Shown piece after piece: positions 11,249 to 23,650 of a stretch of DNA of 47,575 nt. The translations under genes were made by a program, and so were the position numbers. The notes below the pieces were generated by a model. That model was not told the DNA's origin. It saw only the letters and a program-made list of their open reading frames with translations, and searched no databases. Source of the DNA: Pezizomycotina sp. ARF18 (Eukaryota > Ascomycota); the NCBI GenBank assembly GCA_002224055.1, contig AZLU01000172.1, positions 44,040 through 91,614 of the forward strand, in the 5' to 3' direction. The stretch's first letter is position 1. Every line of letters begins with the position of its first letter.

Positions 11249-13229
11249 ATGGATAGCATATCAGCCGTCCTACCGGGTCTGGCATCCAACACCGGCATAC
11301 CGGGCGACATGCCCGACATGCCCGGCGGCCAGTTCCTCTCTTCCGCCCTCGCGAGCGTCGGCATCGACTCTGCCATCCTCGTAAAAGTCGGTGTAGCCAT
11401 CACCATCGCCGCCTCCCTCTTCGGTTTCGCCTCAAATGCTTGGGAAGGGCTATCCGCCGTCTTCCGCTTCTTCGCGACCACGTCATCTCCTCCGCCACGC
11501 TCAAGTCCACGACGAGACGTACGTCTACCTCATGAAGTACTTTACACTCACAACGTCTGCATCGACTCCCGCCTCTTCGGCGTCACGAGCAGGAAAAACA
11601 CGAGCAATCCGAACTACCAGATTTATACCTCTTGGTACGACAGGAGCAGAGCAACAACGACGATATCGTCGACATGGACGGTACGGAGAGGAACGAGGAT
11701 AATTTGGGCCCTACATTGAAGTATACGCCTGCTCCGGGATTTATTACTTCTTTTTCCAGGGGACGTTAATTATTCTCCGCCGTGTTCTTGGGGAGGATTA
11801 CTACGGTTTCGAGACTCCGGAGGAGACTGTTACTCTTTACACTATCGGACGTAATCCTAAGATGCTCAGGACGCTTTTGGAGAAAGCTAGGGCGGAGTAT
11901 CTTGTTGAGGAGAAGACGAATAAGCTCCTTATTCACACCACGCAGGCGACTTACCCGCCAACGTGGTCCGTCGGCATGCCCAAGCTCGCCCGTGAACTCG
12001 ATACCGTCGTCATGAAGAAAGAGGATAAAATCTTACTTCTTAAAGATATGAAGGAGTACATCCAGCCTCGGACGATGAGGTGGTACCGGAAGCGTGGTAT
12101 CCCTGGAGGAGGGGATACCTGTTCCACGGCCCGCCGGGCACTGGAAAGACTAGTCTCACCATGGCTCTGGCGCAGGAATTAAATCTCAAGTTGTACATCC
12201 TTAGCTTAGGAACCAGCACCCTCGCCGACGACGGTCTCCACCAACTCTTCGGCACTCTACCAAAACGGTGTATCGTACTTATCGAAGATATCGACTCCGC
12301 CGGTGTTAACCGCGACAACATCTACGCCGCTGGCGGCCTCATGATGTCCCGCGAAACCAACGAAGACGACTCTGACATCGAAGAGGACGAAGACAGCAAG
12401 AACGCCGCCGCGAAGTCCAAGATCGCCTCCAACGGCCAAAAGAAGAAGAAGGTTACGACCACCAACGCCGCCTCACGCTCTCCGGCCTGCTCAACGCCAT
12501 CGACGGCATCGCGTCCAACGAAGGGCGGATACTGATCATGACGACGAACCACCGCGACGCGTTGGACGAGGCTATGCTCCGGCCGGGACGTGTGGACCAT
12601 GAAGTCGAGTTTGGTCGCGCGGATAAGGAGATCCTCACGCATATCTTCCGCAACATTTACATTGACGATGAGGATGATGAGGATGATGATGTATCTGAGT
12701 ACGCCGACTCCGTCGATTCCCTCGCCGAAGAGAAGCGCGAGGCTAAGATCGCCCGGATCGAGCTCATGGCCGAGGAATTTGCGGAGAAAATCCCCCTGGA
12801 GAAGTTCACGCCCGCTGAAATACAAGGTTTCCTGCTCCGCTATAAATTCGACGCCCAGGAAGCCCTGAATAAAATCGAAGGGTGGGTTACGGAGAAGCTC
12901 GAGGAGATTGATGACTTCAAGGAGCTTGAGAAGAGGGCTGAGAGGAAGGAACAGCGAGCCCGCGAGAAGAAGATCAAGAACTCAGGAAGAAGAGGCGGGA
13001 CGAGGCCCGAGAGGAGAAGAGGGAGCTCGAAGAGCTTGAGAAGGAAGAGGAGGAGCGTAAAGAGAAAGAGGAGAAGAAGAAGAAAGAGGCCGAGGATAAG
13101 GCGAATGGTATTGTTCGGAAGGACGAAGACAAGGATGATGATGACAAGAAGAAGAAAAAGAAGAGTAAGAAGGATAAGAAGAAGAAGAAGGAAGAGTCTG
13201 AGTCTGAGGAGAGCGATGAGTCCGACTAA
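11249..13229 (+). CDS. BCS1-like mitochondrial AAA ATPase
   Basis: BCS1 is an inner-membrane AAA ATPase that translocates the folded Rieske Fe-S protein during complex III assembly; fungi carry many BCS1-like paralogues of unknown substrate. Seen here in order: an N-terminal membrane helix (VKVGVAITIAASLFGF), a BCS1-N-like region (HDETYVYLMKYF, TPAPGF, ETVTLYTIGRNP), Walker A GPPGTGKT at 12128-12151, Walker B CIVLIED at 12269-12289, an acidic/Lys-rich insert, then LSGLLNAIDG, ILIMTTNH and LRPGRVD (second region of homology) at about 12480-12600. The C-terminus is a long KEE/DDD/KKK-rich coiled tail ending at TAA 13227. I see no intron. Joining the parts needs about seven single-base frame corrections, near 11473, 11505, 11551, 11742, 12104, 12471 and 12978; most are explained by one lost base. 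The joined protein of about 660 residues is longer than canonical Bcs1 (about 450), so I regard it as a paralogue rather than Bcs1 itself. Confidence 0.9.
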
Positions 13230-15949
13230 AAAGCTCTTCGTCCTCTATCACAGCCACCTACGATATAAAAACACACTATATCAACTGAACAGCATTTTTT
13301 CATCCTGCATCTTTTCCCCATCGCTCGCCATTCATCCCTAAGATTTTCTCTCATTCTTTACCGGCTATATCTCAACTCATTAAAGCAAGGCGTTTTATGG
13401 TCCATAATTTTTCCCTAGCATTGTTTCTAGCGGTCTTAGCATTCTTTTTCCACATCCTTCCTTCTTACGTATTCTTTCTAGAACTAGATATCTCTGAGAC
13501 AATCGAGTAACTTTCTCAGCTTGTATTGTTCTTAAAATATAAACAAAAAAAAAAAAGTGACTGAACCCAGTAGTTAAAATCCTACTCTAGATCTCCTCTA
13601 TTACAGAATTTCTTTATATATCATCTCTTCACTACAAGCACTTGCATGTATTGGCACTTGACATTTCAAGCTAGATCGAAGAAACATCGTCGATATTAGC
13701 TATACTACGCATCCTAATAGATTATACGCGATCTTTTCATCAAAAAGTGCACTTTTTAACTTTCCGAGAAAGCAAGATCACCAGATATTCGTTTCCTGTG
13801 ATCTCGTGAATTGCTTGTTTTGTGACCCAATAATATATTACTGGGCGACTGGGTCCATTAAAATCGTGTTACTACTACTAGCACTTGGCGGGAGTTGCCA
13901 GTCATGCAAGATTTTGGGTGGGGGAGGAGGAGGATCTCTTGGCACGCCTTACCATCATCCATCATCCAATAAGTAACCCTCGTGCTAATATCACGTAGGT
14001 TCCTTTATGTTAAGCACAAATTACCATCCTTCCTTATACAAAATATCTCATTCTTCCTTTCTATTACATCCATCCCCTAATCCCATTCCTACATTCGCTC
14101 TTGTTTTTTTTGCTTCCCCATATCATAACCGTAACCAACAACATCACGATTACGATCACGAACACGAGACGGTTTTTTCCTATTGTGCTTTTTCGGTCCG
14201 GAGATATCTCCTTTTTCGAGCAAGTCATCATCTCCTTTCGAATATAAACTAGTGACACGCCATTTCTTCTGACATCGTTTTTTCCTCCTTGGAATTTTTA
14301 TTTTTATTTTTTTTTTTTTTTACAGGACGTTCGTTACCCGTTAGAAACTTTTGTTGCTGTTTCGTTTTCAAGCTGCAACCCTACGCAGCAACGTCAATTG
14401 GAAACATCGTGGTGCAGTAAGTAGTCTCGTCGAAGAGGCTCGTGCTTTTTTATTCAGGTTGAGGTACGTCGCAATCCTTCACTGGTCTTGGATTTTGTCT
14501 CTTGGGGGAGGAGGGGTTTTTGGTCTCTGGTCTCTGAATGGAAAGGATCTGCGGAATGGCAACCACCAGTGCTGTTATCTATCTACCGACTCTGCGACAA
14601 AAAGAAGTTTCGATAATATGGATTTGAGTTCAAATTCTTTAGCTTCAGCTTTGAAGGTGGACGGGTGGCTGGTGATAAAATGGTAGCTTGGGCGGTATAG
14701 AGACACACTCAATATAGGGGAATACACAATGATATCTCGACGACGACTTGGGATATTTACTCAATTTCTAAGCTCTGCCGCATTTGGTTGAACCGGAATG
14801 GGATTGGAATTTGGCACGCAACCAAAAAAATAACCACCCGGTTAATCAAGTTCTCGGCCCGCCCGCAAAAACTTTAACTCCGTGAAAGAACCTTAAGCTT
14901 ATTTGGGTTGGGTTATAAAGAGGCGACGATGTTCTTTAATTCGGGTGGTTGAAAAAAAGCGATGGATCAGTTAAAGGACTGTTTACCATCCTCACAGCCT
15001 GCCGCACCTTTTGTCTGCCTCACAAGGGAAAGCAATTGAGCGATATCCGCGAAACGGCCGATAGGGGAAAGGTCGAGACTGTGTAACATTCCAACAAGCC
15101 TCATTGCTGGTCAACCACTATCATTAGAGCTTCTGCTCTTCGGAGAACTGCCAATGGAGCTTCGAATCAAGCTACCTGGTCCACCTGATATCGGGGGCGG
15201 GTACCTGCCGTTCGATAGATAGCTGTGAGCTGAGCAACGGTGGTGAATGGAGGATAGAGGAGACAGCTATATATCCTCGCCACGTCCATGCTTTGTCATG
15301 GAAGAGTAGCTATCGTTTCCTCTATAGCTTCCATCATCCACTTGCTCAGTATCATTTACCTTCGTTTTATCATAATTTACGCTTGCGCGAAAGTTGATCC
15401 TATCTCTGGTTGCTTTCTCCTCTCGAAGCTCTGCTTTCTCAGTGTCGACGGGTGGAAAATTTGGCTTGCAAATTTGCTACCACGATCGGCTTTGCTTCTC
15501 CCTGTTGGTTTCGGCCATCGGTATTCTGCGTGTGATCTGTTAGATATTTGGCATATTCTTTGGCGATCTTTCGTTGCTTGCTCTTTCGATTTTTTGTTCT
15601 GCCGCCGGGTGGAGTTTTGCTCTTTTAATCGGTTTTTTCACGTTAACCACGACTACCGGGGGAATGCCTGCTTTAGTCGAGCAGAATGACTGGATGCAAT
15701 GGTACTCTTATAGGCGTCAACAGTCTGGTCGTGATAGGGACGGCAAGAGTATTGGTGGTTGCTCGCAGAAATTGCAGCGGGAGCAGGAGCAGGAGCAGGA
15801 GATCTCTTGGCGGTGTAAAGCTGCCCGTCAATGTGGATACAGCCAGGGTGGAGAGGAAACTGTTCCTGACAGCCGTCATTTGGCCGCCTGCAAGCCACCC
15901 GCTGCTAAATTCCAGGGATTCCAGGGATTCCAGGGATTTCAGAGATCAA
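13230..15949. other. Intergenic region and probable GH81 upstream region
   Basis: About 2.7 kb with no recognisable protein. The first part is the 3' region of the ATPase gene. A T run lies near 14308-14321. Frames at 14351-14686 and 15288-15689 are hydrophobic or mixed and carry no known motif. A TATATAT element near 15268 could direct the long leader of the GH81 gene. An in-frame ATG at 15686 extends the GH81 reading frame upstream (see the GH81 entry). Confidence 0.5.
15911..15937. repeat. Three tandem copies of a 9-bp unit
   Basis: The unit TCCAGGGAT is repeated three times, ending 12 bases before the predicted GH81 start codon. The unit length is a multiple of three, so the upstream reading frame stays open across it and would encode an SRD repeat. 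Confidence 0.85.
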
Positions 15950-18900
15950 ATGGCGCCTCAGCTGCAGCAGGTTTTTTTGTGTCTCGTGCTCATCCACGTG
16001 TTTGCTACAGGTCTCGCGGCAGCCCTACCACTCACTATACAACACCCTCCCTCCACAACAACATCATCATCAAGTACCACCACAACCCCCACAACCCCCA
16101 CAAACACCGTAACGGATGGCTTTCCCGTCAGCGAACGCCTACTTCTAAGACGTCATCAAGGGATTGGGGATCGTGATATAAAAAAGACCCTTCGTCCTCG
16201 TTTCGACACCGCCTTCCCAAAGCCACGGATTACACCCCTAGTCACCACGTACTCTCCCCAGTACTATCACCCAAAGAGTATTGACACCGATACCGTTGCA
16301 CCGTTTTTCGAGCCCACGATGACCGTCCTTCAGAAACCCTTGTCGAGCTTCGACTCGACGAAAGCGCTTACGATCGAGAATCCAGCGCCACCGATTTTAT
16401 CGGCAGCTTCAGATTCTAAAACCTTCCCCTTGAAGAATATTCCTCGGCCACAAGGCGTTGGCGCTCCCTTTCCGGGGATAGCCATCAAGCCTCTGAAGGC
16501 GAATGTATGCTCCGATCCAATTAGCACGGACGCACCGCCAGCGATGTTTAAGCAAAAGCTCAACTACCCGGTGCCGCGATCGGGCGTCACGAACATGGAT
16601 ACCAAGCCCGTCGGGACGAACAAGTTTTGGCAGCATTTGACAATTGGTGATGGAACTTTGGAGTGTGGACACAGCCGTAAGTTAAAAATGCACCTTTGAT
16701 GGAAAACGCATCTAGCTAACTATGAATAGGTATATGGTCTGGGTCAATAAAGATAAGACGGATTGGGGATTGAGTATCAGTCAGACCGATCTTAATCAAA
16801 TGGTAAGTAGATTTATTTATTTTTTGTGGTTAGGCATTCTCGCTAATTGTGCTGCAGTCTAATGGACCCGATCCAAACGCCAACCCAGTCCAATATTTAT
16901 ATCCCCTCTTGGTCTCCGCTCGCTCAGTCTTTCGGCCGCCGAATTCAACCCCACGTCGAGTTCCATGACAACAGAGCAACTGCAATCGCACTCAGGTATA
17001 TTGCACCTGTGGCCGGACAAGTCCAAGCACGGAACTTCGAAATACTTGACGGTGCCTCTTGTACAAGGCATGGGATTCGTCAGCGGTTACTATTGGAACT
17101 TGCAGCCGATATTCAACTCTGTCATCCTAGTGCGGACCTTGACGTACGTCGGATACGTTGTCAATACGCCGTCTGGTTCGCCGAAGATTCAGAAGTGGAG
17201 GGTAACCCTGGAGGATGGAAAGATCTGGATGATCTATGCGACGGCTTATCCTGGAAGCTCCGAATTGACTCTCTCGTTATCGGGGAATACTCGCATTCAA
17301 GCGACGTCTTCGTACTATGGCTTGATTCAGGTCGCGAAACTTCCACCAAACACGGCCAGTGGTACCAATTTCGAAAGCGTTCTGGATTCGACCGCGGGAG
17401 CCATGCCAATGAGCGCATCTTTCTCTTCTTCCGTCAATGGTTCCACTGGCAGCTACTCGTTCAACTTTGCCCGAAGTGCGAACAATACCGCCAATGGCTG
17501 TCTCATGTACGCTCTCCCGCACCACGTCGCTTCTTTCGATAAGACGACCTCCGGCCGCGTTGTGCCCGGTATGCGGCTACACGCTACGACGAAGGGAATG
17601 ATGACGGCTGTCGTCAGCGACTCTTGGACGCTCGTTGAGCAGAATATCCCCAACGGCATCGCATGGCTTCCGGGTAATGTCCGAAACTTTGGTCGGACCG
17701 CAATGGCCACGATCAGGGCTTCGTGCACGACTGAGATCGCCGATGATATCAATTCGCTCAGTAACCAGATTAGTCAATATTATGCTGGAAAGGTACGTTT
17801 CACTAGATATTGATTTTATAGGATAAGCGTTAACCGTATTTCAGGCCCTCGCTCGGTACGCGCAAATTGTGCTGGTTGCGTGCGACGTCCTAAAAGATAG
17901 GACATTGGCATCGCAAGGTCTAGCGAAATTGATAGCGGCTTTCAATCGCTTTGCAACGAACACGCAGCAGCAGCCGTTAGTTTACGAGACGACCTGGAAG
18001 GGCGTCATCTCTTCGGCTCCGGGTTCTGGCGATGACTTTGGAACGCTTGGTGTAAGTGATACTCCGCAGAACATTGTAATTTCTCCCTAACAGGTTTTAG
18101 ACAATGATCACATGTTCCACTACGGCTACTTCATCATGGCTGCCGCGATCCTCGTGCACATCGACCAAACCCTGAATAGCGGCCACAGCTCTTGGCTCGA
18201 TACCAACAAGAATTACGTCAACACCCTCGTCCGCGACGTCGCCAACCCAAGCGATCAGGACCCGTACTTCCCCGTTTCTCGTAACTTTGACTTCTTCCAC
18301 GGCCACTCGTGGGCCACTGGCCTCTTTCCGCGCGGCGACGGCAAGGATCTCGAGTCTACGTCTGAGGACTGCATGTTCTCCTACGGCATGAAGCTCTGGG
18401 GCAACATCATCGGCGACGCGAACATGGAAGCCCGCGGCAACCTCATGCTGGCGATCCAGAAGCGCAGCCTAAACTCGTACTTTTACATGACGGACAAGAA
18501 CACGATCCAGCCTCCGAATTTTATTAAGAATAAAGTCACTGGTATTCTCTTTGAGAATAAAGTTGGTAGGTGTTCCATAGAACTACTTCACTTCTTAATG
18601 TCTTAAAATCCTCGTAGAAACTAACCTTGAGAATAAGATCACGCAACGTATTTCAGTCCTGCTACCTACTGTATCGAGGGAATCCACATGCTCCCTTTAA
18701 TCCGACGAGCCCGTACATCAAGGATAAGCAATTCTCCCTCGACGAGTGGAATTACTACTTTGCGAATACGGTCAATACGATCTCGAACGGGTGGGAAGGA
18801 ATACTGTGGGCCAACGCGGCCATCTTCGCGCCGATGTCGAGCTGGAACTTCTTCGCGGATCCGAACTTTAGTAAGGCACTGTTGGACGACGGCGCGAGCA

Positions 18901-19029
18901 GGACTGGTATTTGGTTTTTGCGGCTGGTAAGTTCACCTGTAAATGCACGATACCGAACTTCTAGTTACATTTACGTCTCAATACTGATTTTTGAACTTTT
19001 TAGGTCTCGGTGGAGCGCCGGCGAATTAG
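15950..19029 (+). CDS. GH81 endo-1,3-beta-glucanase, secreted
   Basis: Family GH81 enzymes hydrolyse 1,3-beta-glucan internally and act outside the cell in wall remodelling, septum separation or nutrition. The start at 15950 gives a clear signal peptide (MAPQLQQVFLCLVLIHVF, then ATGLAAA). A Ser/Thr/Pro-rich linker follows. GH81 signatures seen: PVPRSGVTNMDTKPVGTNKF, WVNKDKTDWGLSISQTDLNQ, the catalytic-Asp motif NDHMFHYGYF near 18100-18130, and the ExxxE pair in LESTSED (Glu codons at 18352 and 18364) after FFHGHSWATGLFPRG. Proposed introns are 16677-16729, 16803-16857, 17793-17844, 18052-18093 (or 18050-18100), 18566-18637 and 18927-19003. Several have a CTAAC branch site just before the acceptor. 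Four single-base losses must be restored, near 16655, 16895, 18703 and 18904; the last two fit CCC and CC collapsed by one base. The joined protein is about 910 residues, normal for fungal GH81. The frame is open upstream to an ATG at 15686, an alternative start that would bury the signal peptide. Confidence 0.93.
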
Positions 19030-19904
19030 TTTTGCGGATTGGTACAAGGGTAACATCGGCGTAAATTTGGTTTGGGTCCATTGCTTTTTGCTTTGTTGTC
19101 ACAACCTTCGTTTATCCTTTGATGGGCTTTTTTTGTGTTTAATATACACATATGGCATACGGTGTGCGAGCGTTTGTTCTTTTTAGCTACGTTGTGTCTT
19201 TTTTTTGTAAAGTACATCTTGAGTATAGTCTGTCATGATAGAGAATTGTGGTTTATGGATTTTGTCAATGAAAGAATAACGTATATACGAAATCAATGAG
19301 ATGATTATTTTCAGAGGAATCTATTGAATGTAATTAAGCTTTTTTGTTGGAGACAAATTGTTAAGAAGTGAATGATATCAATCCTCGTTAATAAGATATG
19401 TAAGAACTGCCGTGATTTTCTTCTGCGTCTTGGGCAGGAATAAGGAGATGAAAACGGCCCGTGGTTATTACGATGGGTCGTTGGTTTTTAAGTCAGCTGC
19501 ATTTTCATGCGCCTTACCGATACCGACCGACTAGACGGAGCTGGAGACTCGATCAAAAGTGCTTTTAAATTTCTCTGCGATTAGTCGATCCTGTAACTGG
19601 TATCTTGATTGTCTATCTAAATCTACAATAGTACGAAAATATATAGAATATATACAAGCTTTCTAAAGAGGTCCACCTCGCTTCTTCCTCAATTATATTT
19701 TCGTAGAATGTAGGCACTCGTAAAAAAAAATTTTTTTTTCAGATATCTCCCCCATAGCTGTATCCATAACATCATGCCCCCAGCTCGAATATCGAACCTT
19801 ACTTACAAAAGCGTAAATCCACCGCCTTTCATGCGGCGGATTGATGTAATAACCCTTGACAGTGGGAGACGTATCTCTTTGGATGCAATAACCGCTCGAA
19901 CTGT

Positions 19905-19924
19905 TATATATATATATATATATA
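19905..19924. repeat. (TA)10 dinucleotide microsatellite
   Basis: Ten perfect TA units in the intergenic region downstream of the GH81 gene, about 60 bases before the A37 run. Confidence 0.9.
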
Positions 19925-19981
19925 TCGCACGATAGAACTTATCAAAGTAGTTAGGTACGGGAAGATTTCCGGCGCCCGTTT

Positions 19982-19985
<4 letters not shown>

Positions 19986-20022
<37 letters not shown>
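19986..20022. repeat. A37 homopolymer
   Basis: A run of 37 A in non-coding DNA. I see no reverse-transcriptase sequence or clear target-site duplication around it, so a retroposon tail cannot be shown. Confidence 0.85.
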
Positions 20023-20025
<3 letters not shown>

Positions 20026-22546
20026 AGTTAAAGCAAATCCCGACCATCATTTCCCCTGTACCTGTTGAGATCTTGTTGAACCAGATTGTGTCCGGGATAC
20101 GGCGCCACGGTTCTGGAGTGAGTCCTGTGTCTTACCAAGGCAAAGCCTATTCTGATATCGCTGAGTCAAAATGCCCTTGAACTGGAAAGGGATTGTGTCT
20201 CTTGAACGACTGATAATGACCGATAAAAGATTCATGACAGGGCATCAACGATGAACTATTCTTGGCCCATCACGAATCGCAAGATCTTTTTGTTGAACAA
20301 AAAGGATCAGGCGAAACATGGGATCGATGGATTCTGGACGGAATTAAGGACAGGGGAAGAGAATGTACTTACTTAGATAAAGGCTTCCCTAAAAAAAAAA
20401 CTTTTTGATTAACCGTATGGCGCGATCCTGGTATAATGACAAGAAGTCCGCAGAGGAGAGAAGCTTAATTAGGGTGGTCCCCCGATCGTGAACTTGAGAT
20501 TTAAGCGAGGTGAGGTTGTGTTCAGACCAAGGAAATTGAATTCAAGGTGAAACATCCAATTCATTCCTGGGGAGCTCTTGTCAATGCGAGCGAGACAAGG
20601 GACCCAGGACCCACTTTTTTGTACTCCATTTCAGGCTCCAGGAACCAGGTCTCGTTTGTACTCATCTCATGATAGGCCAATGAAATTTAATAGCCTTTGT
20701 TAAATATGAGTGCGCTATATCCGGGCAGCCGGAGGTAATAGGCAATCATATCGTCCGTGACTATGTTATGGACATGTTCTCGCTTCTCAGGCCTCAGTGC
20801 TATGAATACGGAGCATCGTGCATTCACCTGGTACTAAAGCAATATTTAGTTGTTGCGCAGGGTCTCATCTAGGCGTTATAGAATGGGAGATGAGGCTCCT
20901 GCAAGCAGAAACAGGAACTGTTGGTATCAAATCTCCCCGACTGAACTTGCTTCTGGGGGATTTTTCAGATGACTGGTCGGTGGTGGCCTCGTTGCGAGAT
21001 CAGTGAACTGCAAGAAAACGCAAACTCGAAAACGCCGCCATAGCCACCACGAATACTTATTGATCATCACCACGAAATCACGGCGCTATAATCTCTTTTG
21101 TCAATGTCAAAACAAGAACAAATGCAAGATGAGGTAAACGGCGTTAAGATCACGGCTTTTTCTCGGCTTTCGAATCCTCAGTCGCAATTTATTTCACCCA
21201 TTTGGCTCTCGTATTAAAGCTACCGCTGTGTAACATGGGTCTCTCCTGGCGGCGCAGCCTTCCAGGACGGACGGGGGAAAATGTCTGACTAGCGGTGAAA
21301 AAACCGGTTCCCCTAAGCGGGGCGGGAAGGAAAAACGAGACGTAGGCGCAGGAGATATATGCAACCAAACAAAAGAGGGAAAAGCCCGCAGAACTCCTCT
21401 AAAGATGAAAAGGCAAAACAAAATTCCACCGACGGTCATTCTTTTTTCTTTTCCTGCATCGGAGCGTGTTTGCTTGTATACCTGTATACATGTAGGACGT
21501 TCCCCTAAAAGCCTTGAAGGGTTTTTTTTCGGGAAACGCCGACTATATGACGATCTCGGGATCTATAGTCGGATGGGCCTCGCGATTAGTGTCGGATCGC
21601 TTCGCACATGGCGTGGAATCGAATCGAATCGGTTCCTGCCGTAGTGCCAGTGGAAAGAACGAATGGTGTTGCAGATGTTCTGTTGCGTCCAACTGCAGCG
21701 ATATTACAGCAATACCCGGGAGTAGATTGACATGTTGTTGTTTAAAAAGAAGTATCCAACGCAAAATGTTCGCAGGAGGGACCAGGCATTACGGGTTCAA
21801 CCTTGAGGGTTAATATTTATTATACGAGAAATGACCCCACTTTGGAACGAAAAAAGAATTCCCCAAATGTCAACTCCAACATTTGATTACTTATGTATTT
21901 TCAATATTACCACACAACCAGTTTCACTTGAAACCTATCCTCCCTCCCGTTATGCATTTTTTTTTATACAAGGATTTGAGGGCAACGCACGGTGGCGCGG
22001 ATTACCAATGGTGGTGGTTCGAGCGGCTCGCTATTTTACTAAGACATTCTCCTTCTCCTTTCGTGACTCTATTTCCACTGTACATGTTCGAGGACAAAAA
22101 GTCTATCGTCCAATTCGAGTACTCGACCGGGTTTTGCTTTGCTTTTGTTTTGCCTGAAACGTGCATTAGAGTATATTGCTACTTCCTACGGCTTGATGCG
22201 CTCGGGGATATTCCCGGCTTTTCTTTGATGACACCCCCATTTTCTCACCATATTACATGCATATTCTGCAGGAGGATAACTAACTTAATTCCCCCAGGAA
22301 TCGTATTGTATTACCCTGTAGAAGAATATTATTGAGACATCAAGATTTCAGTTGGAATTTCTTCTCGTTGGTTTTTTCTTAATAAATACCTGATAGCCGC
22401 CGTTTCGTTTGATTTACACGAGATGTTAATATACGAATGTTAAAGACAGTTTTTTTCTTTATTATTACAGGGAAAGTTCCGAAAATTTTTTTGGACTTTC
22501 TCTTTAGACAATAAGGAAAAGCTATAAAATATCCGACGAATAAAGG

Positions 22547-22583
<37 letters not shown>
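22547..22583. repeat. A37 homopolymer next to a start codon
   Basis: A run of 37 A ends five bases before the ATG at 22589. It would lie in the leader or core promoter of the membrane-protein gene as poly(dA:dT), a type of tract known to exclude nucleosomes in fungi. Confidence 0.85.
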
Positions 22584-22588
<5 letters not shown>

Positions 22589-23650
22589 ATGGGAAAAGGT
22601 ACCGGCACCAACAGAGATACTCTGATAACGACATGGGTATGCACGGTCGTAGCGTTTTCGTCATACTGATGCGGCTGGCGGGAAGGAAATACAGAAAGCA
22701 AGACTTCTTCTTCGACGACTGGATGGCCCTCTTAAGTCTGATTCTTCTCTGGTCGAGAACGGGGATGATAGACATCGTGCTCGTATACGGAACGAACAAC
22801 GTACCGATTACCAAACATTTCACGGAGGAAGAGATATGGCGGCGCGAATTGGGCAGTAAACTCACGTTGGCGACACGAATACTTTATGCCGGTTTCGTCT
22901 GGTCCATGAAATACTGCATGGTTATATTTTACGAGCGTCTTACGCAGAGGCAACACGGCTACCTGTGGGTGCTGAGGATCACGAAGATCGTACTTCTGTT
23001 GACGTTCATCGGCGTGATATTGAGCACGTTGCTCGAATGCAGACCGTTCAATCATTACTGGCAGGTTGTGCCGAACCCGGGGAAGAAATGTACGGCTGCG
23101 GAGGGGCAGTTGCTCACGATGGGTAAGTCTTAGATCCGGGCTGACTCGAATCCTCACAGAATACGGTCTTATATTAACGATGTTCATCTATAGGAATTAC
23201 CAATATAATAACCGACTTTATACTCATTCTCCTCCCCGTTCCTCTTATAATGCGCGCCCGACTACCCTTCCGGCGGAAACTCCAACTCATCGGACTCTTC
23301 GGGGTCGGAATTTTCTTGATCATAATAACGCTGATCCGACTACCTATAATCATTGAAAATGCAGATATCCAGAAAGAGAGGACGCTGTGGGCTTCGGTGG
23401 AAATCATGACGTCCGCGCTGGTCGTCAATTTCCCTATATTATTCACGTACTTCAAGGACCCGAAGAAAAGGCCGACCGACCTGTCGAATCAAGCTCCTAC
23501 CGATTCGGCGATGACTTCTGTGGCACGGGGACGAGGATGACGAGGCCGCGGACGGCAACCCATCACAGTATCGATGAGGCGGATTTACTGAGGGAACCAG
23601 TTGTCATTGAGGTACTAAACACTATTGATTCGTCTACCTCTAGCGGTTAA
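22589..23650 (+). CDS. Seven-helix fungal rhodopsin-domain membrane protein (PTH11-like superfamily)
   Basis: This belongs to the large fungal family of integral membrane proteins annotated as 'rhodopsin domain', related to PTH11-like receptors; individual functions are mostly unknown. The ATG at 22589 starts the first helix (LITTWVCTVVAFSS). The family features MRLAGRKYRKQDFFFDDW, an acidic loop, LLECRPFNHYW, and the helix TNIITDFILILLPVPLIM are present. Seven hydrophobic segments can be counted, ending with MTSALVVNFPILFTYF. An intron with a GTAAGT donor spans 23123-23193. One base is missing near 22663, where the frame otherwise stops after TVVAFSS. After the last helix the frame used so far stops at 23540; a neighbouring frame continues to 23650 and ends with VVIEVLNTIDSSTSSG, which resembles the usual C-terminal tail, so I extend the gene there with one further shift near 23500. 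Length is about 330 residues, normal for the family. Confidence 0.85.

Larger units (their letters stand above)
19030..22546. other. Long AT-rich intergenic region
   Basis: About 3.5 kb with no recognisable gene. It holds A9/T9 at about 19723-19740, a (TA)10 tract and an A37 run (listed separately). Short frames at 20818-21006, 21405-21644 and 21883-22335 are not supported by any motif or splice pattern. The last is 150 codons of aromatic-rich sequence and is probably a chance frame. Confidence 0.5.

Noticed and set aside
12982-13257. Minus-strand Ser/Pro-rich frame of 91 codons
   Set aside because: It is the complement of the purine-rich GAG/AAG codons encoding the Lys/Glu tail of the BCS1-like ATPase.
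12978-13341. Arg-rich C-terminus in the uncorrected plus frame of the ATPase gene
   Set aside because: A one-base shift at about 12978 gives the usual KEE-rich tail with a natural stop at 13227; the Arg-rich reading is the same purine tract out of frame.
18627-19064. A separate small gene downstream of GH81
   Set aside because: The frames encode the C-terminal GH81 sequence after the last introns, in shifted registers.
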